In this document: positions 1-5,242 of the stretch, in pieces | How the letters are laid out: every line of letters begins with the position of its first letter | Position numbering within the stretch: position 1 is the first letter of the stretch | Assembly (NCBI GenBank): GCA_020849935.1 | Contig: JADZFJ010000239.1 | Location: forward strand, 1 to 5,242 | Length of the DNA stretch: 5,242 nucleotides | Reading direction: 5' to 3' | Source: Crocinitomix sp. | Lineage (GTDB): Bacteria > Bacteroidota > Bacteroidia > Flavobacteriales_D > Crocinitomicaceae | Position numbers and translations under genes: made by a program | Notes under the pieces: generated by a model | The model's input: only the letters and a program-made list of their open reading frames with translations | Told to the model about the DNA's origin: nothing | Database searches by the model: none

Positions 1-974
1 TCGTTTATTTCAATAATGTCCATATCAGCCATGGTTAAGCCGGCACGTTTAAGTGCTTTTAACGAAGCCTCCACAGGACCAATTCCCATTAAACGCGGCT
101 CGACTCCTGCAATTGCGGCAGATACGATTCGTGCGATTGGTTTAAAATGATTGCGTTTTACCGCCGATTCACCGGCCAATAATAAGGCCACTGCGCCATC
201 ATTTAACCCAGAAGAATTTCCGGCAGTAACTGAACCACCTTCTTTTTTAAACGAACCTCTTAATTTTGCAAGTAATTCTATGCTTGAATTTCCTTTAATA
301 AATTCATCTTGGGAAAACAAAATAGGATCTTTTTTAGGTTGTGGAATTGAAACCGTCACAATTTCCTCTACAAATCGTCCCTTAGTTTGTGCTGCAAAGG
401 CCTTTTGTTGACTCCAGAGCGCAAATTTATCTTGATCTTCGCGGGAAATGCCGTACAACTCCACTAAATTTTCAGCAGTTTTCCCCATGGCATCGGTGCC
501 ATACATTTCTTCCATTTTAGGATTGACAAAGCGCCAGCCAAAACTAGAATCGTGCATTTCTGAATCGCGCCCAAAAGGTTGCGAGGCTTTTGAAATAACC
601 CAAGGGCCACGCGTCATATTTTCGACCCCTCCAGAAATATAAATATCGCCAGCTCCATCTTTAATTGCACGCGTCGCGTTAATTGTAGAAGCCATGCCAG
701 ATGCACACAAGCGATTGACGGTTTCGCCGCCTAAAGTATGTGGTAAACCTGCTAATAATGAACTCATTCTCGCTACGTTTCGATTGTCCTCACCAGCTTG
801 ATTGGCACACCCAAAAATAACGTCTTCAATTTCAGAAGGGTCAAAATTGGGGTTTCGTGCAATCAATTCACGCATCACAATTGCGCCTAAATCATCCGTT
901 CTGACCGGTGCTAAACTTCCACCAAAACTCCCAATTGCTGTTCTTACTGCGTCTATAATAAATACATCTTGCAT
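1..974 (-). CDS. pcaF: 3-oxoadipyl-CoA / acetyl-CoA C-acyltransferase (thiolase), C-terminus beyond window
   Basis: Type I degradative thiolase, which cleaves a 3-oxoacyl-CoA with CoA to acetyl-CoA and a shortened acyl-CoA in the cytoplasm. The 324 visible residues begin MQDVFIIDAVRTAIG and carry GCANQAGEDNRNVARM at about 55-70, a stretch I recognise from E. coli PaaJ and PcaF proteins that act on 3-oxoadipyl-CoA in aromatic degradation. The nucleophilic cysteine is C90 in NRLCASG. SGGVENMTRGPW, GWRFVNP, TAGNSSGLNDGA and AGVEPRLMGIGP follow in thiolase order. The frame leaves the window at DIIEIN, one residue before the expected EAFA; the catalytic His and second Cys (HPxG and CxGxG motifs) are therefore not visible, and about 75 residues of the usual 400 are missing. 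The ATG at 974-972 aligns with PaaJ's first residue, and an in-frame stop lies at 1013-1011. The thiolase family is certain; the oxoadipyl substrate is inferred from similarity, and fatty-acid beta-oxidation is the alternative. Confidence 0.9.
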   Translation of the reverse strand, partial: MQDVFIIDAVRTAIGSFGGSLAPVRTDDLGAIVMRELIARNPNFDPSEIEDVIFGCANQAGEDNRNVARMSSLLAGLPHTLGGETVNRLCASGMASTINATRAIKDGAGDIYISGGVENMTRGPWVISKASQPFGRDSEMHDSSFGWRFVNPKMEEMYGTDAMGKTAENLVELYGISREDQDKFALWSQQKAFAAQTKGRFVEEIVTVSIPQPKKDPILFSQDEFIKGNSSIELLAKLRGSFKKEGGSVTAGNSSGLNDGAVALLLAGESAVKRNHFKPIARIVSAAIAGVEPRLMGIGPVEASLKALKRAGLTMADMDIIEIN

Positions 975-992
975 GTCGTGTTTTTTTGAGGT

Positions 993-1000
993 CAAATTTA
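993..1000 (-). promoter_or_regulatory. Candidate -7 box for the thiolase gene
   Basis: Read on the minus strand this is TAAATTTG, a perfect match to the Bacteroidota -7 consensus TAnnTTTG, 18 bases before the thiolase ATG. Transcription starting about 5-8 bases further on would leave a leader of roughly a dozen bases. No TTG -33 element sits at the usual 19-20 base spacing, and the surrounding DNA is AT-rich enough for chance matches, so this is tentative. Confidence 0.3.
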
Positions 1001-1135
1001 CAAAGTTTATTTAGAACCTGCGTTCGACTCTAAAATACCATCTAGATTTTTATTAAAATTTGAATGTAATTGCCAAAATATCGAAAAACAAAGGCCTAAT
1101 TTGAAAAATGAAAAGAATATATTTCCAAGACACAG

Positions 1136-1165
1136 TTCGAATACAACCGAATATCCTTACCTTCG
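1136..1165 (+). promoter_or_regulatory. Weak candidate promoter for the DUF2520 gene
   Basis: TTC at 1136-1138 and TACCTTCG at 1158-1165 are separated by 19 bases, matching the Bacteroidota arrangement TTG-N19-TAnnTTTG with one mismatch in each element. The start point would fall near 1170, only a few bases before the ATG at 1178, giving a very short leader. The only Shine-Dalgarno-like sequence, AAGGAA, directly abuts the ATG. Spacing supports it; the mismatches weaken it. Confidence 0.22.
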
Positions 1166-1177
1166 CATCTCAAGGAA

Positions 1178-1945
1178 ATGATCGCAGCAACAAGAGTTAA
1201 TATTATCGGTTCAGGCAACGTGGCAACCCACTTAAGTAAGGCACTTTTTGCCGGAGGCGTTGAAATTGTGTCTATTTATTCCAAAAATTTTGTCAATGCA
1301 CGGGCACTTTCGCATCAATTTAGCGCAAAAGCCGTGGATTCGATTGCTGATTTGGATTCGAATGTGGATTTAAATTTGGTGATGGTAAAAGATGGTGCCA
1401 TCGCAGACATCGCCGCGCAATTGGATAAAACAGTTCCTGTGGTACATTCTTCTGGTGCAGTTTCTATTCATTTATTTGATGGCTTCACCAAATACGGGGT
1501 GCTTTATCCCTTGCAAACTTTTTCGAAACAACGGGCACTTGATATTGCGGCGATTCCTTTTTTAGTGGAGTCCAACGAACCTGATTTTGCTGATTGGATT
1601 GTTGATTTTTGTCAAAAATATTTATCGGAACATGCCCACAAAGCAGATTCACTTTTGCGGGGTAAAATCCATTTGGCGGCGGTATTTGCGTGTAATTTTA
1701 CAACCCAATTATTACAAGAGGCAGATTTATTGTTGCGCGAATCAAACTTGGATCTTTCGCTTTTGCATCCTTTAATTCGCGAAACCATGGAAAAAACCCT
1801 CGAATTAGGTCCCGAAATCGCCATGACTGGTCCAGCACGACGAGGAGATTTACTGACAATCGAAAAACATTTAGCCCAACTAAACGACCAAGAATTAAAA
1901 TTAATTTATCAAGTGTTGTCTAAACGGATTATTGAGAGTTTTTAA
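1178..1945 (+). CDS. Rossmann-like and DUF2520 domain-containing protein
   Basis: A 255-residue cytoplasmic protein built like a small NAD(P)-dependent dehydrogenase. The N-terminal Rossmann fold (about 5-130) opens with VNIIGSGNVATHL, whose G11-S-G13-N-V-A is the dinucleotide-binding loop, and continues with VVHSSGAV (88-95) and GVLYPLQTFSK (107-117). The C-terminal helical DUF2520 domain (about 140-255) has KIHLAAVFACNF (163-174) and the family signature TGPARRGD (217-224). The reaction is not known to me; similarity to F420-dependent NADP reductase and ProC-type folds suggests a reductase or binding role, but this is inference. The length is normal for the family. The ATG at 1178 is the first usable start after the in-frame TGA at 1109-1111. 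In many flavobacteria I recall this gene preceding a KdsC-like HAD phosphatase and Maf; here it instead faces a convergent secreted-protein gene and overlaps it by 4 bases. Confidence 0.9.
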   Translation: MIAATRVNIIGSGNVATHLSKALFAGGVEIVSIYSKNFVNARALSHQFSAKAVDSIADLDSNVDLNLVMVKDGAIADIAAQLDKTVPVVHSSGAVSIHLFDGFTKYGVLYPLQTFSKQRALDIAAIPFLVESNEPDFADWIVDFCQKYLSEHAHKADSLLRGKIHLAAVFACNFTTQLLQEADLLLRESNLDLSLLHPLIRETMEKTLELGPEIAMTGPARRGDLLTIEKHLAQLNDQELKLIYQVLSKRIIESF

Positions 1946-2994
1946 TTGATAATTAGTTTTTTAACCATTTTTTCGTTCGAATTACTCTGATTATCATAAA
2001 TCTGAATGAAATAGATTCCTTTCGCATAATTTGAAATATCAATCGTCAAGATTTCATTCAGGGCTACATTGGTTGAAATGACATTTCCCGTAACGTCGGT
2101 GATAGTTATTTCAACTCCTAGGTTAATTCCTGCAATTGTTACCTGATCGGATGCAGGATTAGGGAAAATATAAATGTCTTCTAAATTCAACTCATCGCCA
2201 ACAGAAATATTTTGTTGACGTTGGATACCAGCCCAATTTGAAAAACAAGTGTCAATTAAGGTTCCTGTTAAATCAAAATTCACCAATTCAGCGTTATTCT
2301 CGGTGATTAAGTTTGGTAAAAGGACAACTTCGATATTATTTTCGCATGGAATTCCTTCGTTAAAGTCGTAATAATTGACCAAATTAGGCTCATCACCAAT
2401 CAATTCGAGGTTCATATTTGCAATAAGATCCGCTGGGGTTCTCGCAATGTTCCACATTCTTAACTCGTCCAAACTTCCTTGAAAAGGAAAACTATTTGTT
2501 GGGGTCAGCGACTCCGTTCTGTTCGACCCAATCCAAAATGGGCCATGGCTTGTAATATTTTCAAACGAATTATCAGAGTCTTCTACAATACCATTCACAT
2601 ACATCTTTAAACTGGAGCCCTGTTTGACAAAAACAACGTGGTACCATGCTGCATTGGTAATTGTCGTTGTTGATCTCAACAATACTTGGTTATCCGCAGT
2701 TTTTCGATAGAGAATATTGAAAATATTGTCATCCGTGATAAAAAAAGCAAAGTCATTTAACGATGGCGGCGGACCTGGAAAAAGTTCTTTTTTATTAAAT
2801 AAATCCTCCCGGACATTCATTCTGAACCTTTTGAATTTTAACTCTACCGTATAATTTGTGCTAAAATCAATCACACATTCATCATCAATGGCAACATCAT
2901 TAACGCCATCAAAGTTTAAATATTGATTGGTTTGACTGTAAATTGGAAGAATTAATAAAAAGTTGATAATCAGTATGTTAATTATTTTATTCAT
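1942..2994 (-). CDS. Secreted LamG-domain protein with T9SS type A C-terminal sorting domain
   Basis: A 350-residue exported protein. Residues 1-20 form a Sec signal peptide (charged MNK, hydrophobic core IINILIINFLLILPI, likely cleavage after IYS). Residues about 24-190 are a concanavalin A-like LamG fold (Laminin_G_3 type), with WYHVVFVKQGSSLKMYVNG at 117-135, FWIGSN at 153-158 and FQGSLDELRMWNIAR at 171-185. Residues about 205-255 (NYYDFNEGIPCENN ... FSNWAG) are the tail often seen after this domain in Bacteroidota; C217 and C250 could pair. Residues about 273-350 are the T9SS type A sorting domain: IYIFPNPASDQVTI, ITDVTGNVI, then GIYFIQIY and a KMVKKLIIN end. Family knowledge predicts passage by the Por/Spr machinery, trimming, and release or surface anchoring. 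LamG domains usually bind glycans or proteins; no catalytic motif is visible, so adhesion is a guess. The start is fixed by an in-frame stop 15 bases upstream (3009-3007). Confidence 0.9.
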   Translation of the reverse strand: MNKIINILIINFLLILPIYSQTNQYLNFDGVNDVAIDDECVIDFSTNYTVELKFKRFRMNVREDLFNKKELFPGPPPSLNDFAFFITDDNIFNILYRKTADNQVLLRSTTTITNAAWYHVVFVKQGSSLKMYVNGIVEDSDNSFENITSHGPFWIGSNRTESLTPTNSFPFQGSLDELRMWNIARTPADLIANMNLELIGDEPNLVNYYDFNEGIPCENNIEVVLLPNLITENNAELVNFDLTGTLIDTCFSNWAGIQRQQNISVGDELNLEDIYIFPNPASDQVTIAGINLGVEITITDVTGNVISTNVALNEILTIDISNYAKGIYFIQIYDNQSNSNEKMVKKLIIN

Positions 2995-3096
2995 AAGTAA
3001 CCTTTTTTAGATATTTCAGATTTAATTCTAATATAAATAAAAAAAATGAATTTCAAATTAATATTTGTCGAAACACCTCTAAACCTTAACTAAACT

Positions 3097-3133
3097 GATT
3101 TCTTTTTTACGGGGATAGATTAAAAAAGGAATT
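3097..3133. repeat. Inverted repeat (hairpin), about 12-bp arms and 11-base loop
   Basis: Arms 3097-3109 and 3121-3133 pair over 13 positions: eight uninterrupted Watson-Crick pairs next to the loop (CTTTTTTA with TAAAAAAG), one T-G wobble, then three A-T pairs and a closing wobble. The loop is CGGGGATAGAT, unusually G-rich for this region. It lies upstream of both flanking genes, so it cannot terminate either; it could be an operator, an RNA structure in an untranslated leader, or chance in AT-rich DNA. Confidence 0.4.
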
Positions 3134-3139
3134 TTATAA

Positions 3140-3156
3140 AATTGGAAATGCCAATT
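3140..3156. repeat. Small inverted repeat AATTGG-N5-CCAATT
   Basis: AATTGG at 3140-3145 and CCAATT at 3151-3156 flank AAATG; the right arm is also part of the 8-base palindrome CCAATTGG (3151-3158). It lies about 50-65 bases before the methyltransferase start, a plausible operator position. No T-run follows, so it is not a terminator. No regulator can be named. Confidence 0.3.
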
Positions 3157-3204
3157 GGCCATCATAAAATAAAAAGAACTAATTTAGCGAATTAATTTTA
3201 GTAG

Positions 3205-4101
3205 ATGAAACAAATATTTTACAAAATAATTTATAACAAAAATGTTAACGTGTTGTTGAGAAATCTTAACAAGTTTTTATCGCCAATTATCCCCGTCAAA
3301 ATACCGCCATCGGGTATTATATCTTTAAAAAACGAGGAAGGTAAAAAGTTAAAAATAAGCACAAATCAAACAAATTATTTGACGCATTTATTGTTTTGGC
3401 ATGGGTATCAAAATTTCGAGTATACTGATATTTTTATAAAACTTATAAAAAAGATAAACGTTTTTTATGATATTGGAGCTAATATTGGCTACTACTCGTT
3501 GTTAGCAGAATTAGAGAATCCAAACGTTAAGGTAGTAGGCTTTGAGCCAGCTAAAGGGCCCTTGTTTTTTTTTAGAGAAAATGTCAGATTAAATGGATTT
3601 ACTAAAATTTTAATAGAAGATATTGCTTTATCCGAAAAAAATGGGGAAATAACGTTTAACGAAATTAAAAATAAAAAATATGCTTATTTAGAACATAATT
3701 TAGCCGGCGAAAGTAATGCTGGTAGCATATCAATTAATAGGAATTTTGTTAAAACACAAGTTAAAACTAAGACTTTAGACCAATTTGTTCATGATGTTAA
3801 TGAGCAAAGTATTGATTTGATTAAAATGGATACCGAAGGTACTGAGCATTTAATCCTTCAACACGCTTCTGAAGTTTTAGAACACATGAAGCCTATAGTC
3901 ATCTGTGAAACACTCTACAATACAATCGAAGTTGAACTTCAAACTATTTTCGAGAAATATGGATATGAGTGCTACAATCACACGGAAGAAGGCTTGACAA
4001 AGGTTAAATCAATCGTTAGAACAACTGATAATGGAGTTCGAAATTGTTTCTTCGTTCATCCGAGCAAATTCAACCTTATAAAAGAATTTGTTAGTAACTA
4101 A
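3205..4101 (+). CDS. FkbM family SAM-dependent methyltransferase
   Basis: A 298-residue protein predicted to transfer a methyl group from S-adenosylmethionine, in this family usually to a hydroxyl of a sugar or polyketide. The class I SAM-binding motif is VFYDIGANIGYYSLLA at 87-101 (DIGANIG), followed by the acidic strand-2 motif VVGFEPAKG (110-118), NVRLNGF (126-132), and the FkbM signature IDLIKMDTEGTEHLIL (203-218), then PIVICE at 230-235. The N-terminal segment before about 85 is typical of members found in polysaccharide loci. No signal peptide or membrane helix is evident, so it acts in the cytoplasm. The start is firm: the in-frame TAG at 3202-3204 directly precedes the ATG. The gene is clearly more AT-rich than the thiolase and DUF2520 genes, consistent with accessory glycan DNA. 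Codons 121-123 are a run of nine T. It is convergent with a glycosyltransferase 32 bases away. Family assignment is secure; substrate unknown. Confidence 0.9.
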   Translation: MKQIFYKIIYNKNVNVLLRNLNKFLSPIIPVKIPPSGIISLKNEEGKKLKISTNQTNYLTHLLFWHGYQNFEYTDIFIKLIKKINVFYDIGANIGYYSLLAELENPNVKVVGFEPAKGPLFFFRENVRLNGFTKILIEDIALSEKNGEITFNEIKNKKYAYLEHNLAGESNAGSISINRNFVKTQVKTKTLDQFVHDVNEQSIDLIKMDTEGTEHLILQHASEVLEHMKPIVICETLYNTIEVELQTIFEKYGYECYNHTEEGLTKVKSIVRTTDNGVRNCFFVHPSKFNLIKEFVSN

Positions 4102-4133
4102 TATCGATTGAATTTCAAATTTGTTGTTTTGAC

Positions 4134-5242
4134 CTAGATGGATTCATACAATTCTTTAAATTGGAATGCCACATTTTTTTCATTGAATTGATCGCCGATT
4201 GAATTTGAAACGTCGAAAACTGAATAGTTCTTTTGAATAACCAATTCTATTTTACAAATCCAATCTTCTAGATTGTTATCACAAAGATGACCATTTTGTG
4301 GATTAACAATTTCAGGAAGAACACCGACTCTGCTCACTACCACTGGAGTCCCCGTCATTATGCTTTCTAGTGGTACGATTGAAAAAGTTTCATAATTTGA
4401 TGCGTGCAAGAAATAATCACAATTCTCGAAATAGTTTTGGATTAAGTCATTCGATACAAAGTCAATAAAATGAATTGGATAAGATAATTTTAGTGATTTG
4501 ATTTCAGCGATAAATTTTCCACGACCAATCATCGTCAATTCAAAATTTTTATATTTCTCATTCAAATAAGTTAAGGCTTCTATGAAAAGGAGTGGGTTCT
4601 TTGGCTCTTTCCAATTACCTATCGCTAAAAAACGGATTTTATTTGATGATGATTTTATCGCAGGAAAGAAATTTGAATCAACAACATTTGGGATTACAAT
4701 TACTTTATCTAAAGGCACATCGCCGGCAATATCAGCTTTTAAAAATTCTGAAACACAAACTACCTTAGTCGCCTTTTGAATTACTCGCCTACCGTGATTT
4801 TTATAAATGTTCGTTTTGATGAATTTTGTAAAACCTGACCAATGTTCCACATGTATTAAAGGGATATTATATTTTTGGCTCAATTTTAGACCTAAAATTC
4901 CACTCATGAAAAGTACATTCGATTGAACAAGATCAAATTTTTTGGTTTTGAGAATTTTCATCTTTCTCCAAATTAAAAAACGTTGAAAAAATAATGAATA
5001 AGTTAAAAATTTCCAAAATCGACTGTTAATTTCAATGTGCAATAATTCGCCAACGTCACTATCTAACTCGTGAATAACTTGACATTTGTAAATTTTTTTT
5101 GATGGTTGAATCGTTAATGCAACAGTTGTGAGTTCAGCAATCGTATGGATAGCTTGGGCATGCTTTTTTATAAATATACCCATGGTTTTATTGGTGGAAT
5201 TAGGAAACCACGTGCAAACAAAAAGGACCTTTTTTTTTATCA
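4134..5242 (-). CDS. Family 4 glycosyltransferase (GT-B fold), start codon cut by the right edge
   Basis: A cytoplasmic or membrane-associated retaining glycosyltransferase that would move a sugar from an activated donor onto a growing glycan. The N-terminal Rossmann domain starts IKKKVLFVCTWFPN, whose CTWFP strand-loop followed by GIFIKKHA is typical of the family. Counting from a presumed Met one codon before the window's first full codon, later landmarks are PLIHVEHWSG (128-137), VVCVSEFLKADI (161-172), IPNVVDSNFF (184-193), IGNWKEPKNP (208-217), TMIGRG (237-242) and the donor-site EX7E motif ETFSIVPLE (E285, E293) followed by TGTPVV. The stop is TAG at 4136-4134. The ATG at 5183-5181 is not the real start: the frame stays open upstream through 19 more conserved-looking codons to the edge, and the last two bases read TG on this strand, so an A at 5243 would complete ATG. 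The likely full length is 369. The DNA is AT-rich, with A-runs of 9, 8 and 7 in the coding strand. Sugar and acceptor unknown. Confidence 0.92.
   Translation of the reverse strand, partial: IKKKVLFVCTWFPNSTNKTMGIFIKKHAQAIHTIAELTTVALTIQPSKKIYKCQVIHELDSDVGELLHIEINSRFWKFLTYSLFFQRFLIWRKMKILKTKKFDLVQSNVLFMSGILGLKLSQKYNIPLIHVEHWSGFTKFIKTNIYKNHGRRVIQKATKVVCVSEFLKADIAGDVPLDKVIVIPNVVDSNFFPAIKSSSNKIRFLAIGNWKEPKNPLLFIEALTYLNEKYKNFELTMIGRGKFIAEIKSLKLSYPIHFIDFVSNDLIQNYFENCDYFLHASNYETFSIVPLESIMTGTPVVVSRVGVLPEIVNPQNGHLCDNNLEDWICKIELVIQKNYSVFDVSNSIGDQFNEKNVAFQFKELYESI

Larger units (their letters stand above)
2995..3204. other. Divergent intergenic region between LamG/T9SS and FkbM genes
   Basis: This 210-base, strongly AT-rich stretch separates two divergently transcribed genes and must contain the promoters of both. 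No convincing promoter was found. For the plus gene the best candidate is TAATTTAG at 3180-3187 (one mismatch to TAnnTTTG) with TTG at 3155-3157, spacer 22. For the minus gene it is TTAATTTG read from 3061 to 3054 (one mismatch), with no TTG at the usual distance. AAAAAGG lies a few bases before the minus-strand ATG. Two inverted repeats, listed separately, occupy the middle. I see no open reading frame worth reporting here. Confidence 0.6.

Noticed and set aside
700..720. NRLCASG instead of NRLCGSG around the thiolase nucleophile
   Set aside because: The catalytic Cys is intact, and the Ala variant is, as far as I recall, common in Bacteroidota thiolases, so it is not an active-site defect.
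151..1014. Plus-strand open frames at 151-411, 448-642 and 802-1014
   Set aside because: They are antisense to the thiolase, whose minus-strand frame shows continuous family motifs; their translations show no recognisable domain.
1040..1047. Palindrome ATCTAGAT in the thiolase/DUF2520 intergenic region
   Set aside because: A single 8-base A/T-rich palindrome is expected by chance and has no partner or regulator to support it.
1587..1824. Open frames at 1587-1775 (+) and 1612-1824 (-)
   Set aside because: Both lie inside the DUF2520 gene in other frames and have no recognisable features.
1943..1962. Possible terminator: TAATT-GAT-AATTA followed by a T-run
   Set aside because: The stem is five A-T pairs with no G-C pair, too weak for intrinsic termination, and it lies inside the end of the LamG coding sequence.
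4102..4133. Possible bidirectional terminator between the convergent methyltransferase and glycosyltransferase genes
   Set aside because: The 32-base gap has only short A/T palindromes such as CAAATTTG, with no stable stem and no G-C pairs next to a T-run.
4582..4779. Plus-strand open frame at 4582-4779
   Set aside because: It is antisense to the central part of the glycosyltransferase, with no independent support.

Overview
The window looks like chromosomal DNA from a member of the Bacteroidota, probably a flavobacterium-like organism. The reasons are a secreted protein ending in a type IX secretion (T9SS type A) sorting domain, a Rossmann/DUF2520 protein of the kind common in that phylum, AT-rich DNA, starts without strong Shine-Dalgarno sequences, and sites resembling the TAnnTTTG -7 box of Bacteroidota promoters. 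Five protein genes fill it. No RNA gene, insertion sequence, CRISPR array or phage gene was seen.

Layout: (1) 1-974, minus strand: a thiolase closest to 3-oxoadipyl-CoA thiolase (PcaF/PaaJ), whose C-terminus lies beyond the left edge. (2) 975-1177: divergent intergenic region with candidate promoters. (3) 1178-1945, plus: Rossmann-like/DUF2520 protein. (4) 1942-2994, minus: secreted LamG-domain protein with a T9SS sorting domain; its stop overlaps the previous gene tail to tail by 4 bases. (5) 2995-3204: divergent intergenic region, very AT-rich, with two inverted repeats. (6) 3205-4101, plus: FkbM-family methyltransferase. (7) 4134-5242, minus: GT-B fold family 4 glycosyltransferase, convergent with the methyltransferase. 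Its reading frame runs past the first in-window ATG to the right edge, and the true start codon is most likely cut by a single base.

The left part (thiolase, DUF2520) is ordinary metabolic or housekeeping content of moderate GC. The right part (FkbM methyltransferase and glycosyltransferase) is visibly more AT-rich and has the character of an accessory surface-glycan locus. The genes alternate in strand, so no two can form an operon inside the window. The LamG/T9SS protein would be exported to the cell surface, and the two right-hand genes probably build or decorate a surface polysaccharide; a functional link between them is only a guess. I do not see a convincing novel system. The points most worth a second look are the displaced glycosyltransferase start, nine-base homopolymers in both glycan genes, and the hairpin in the 2995-3204 intergenic region.
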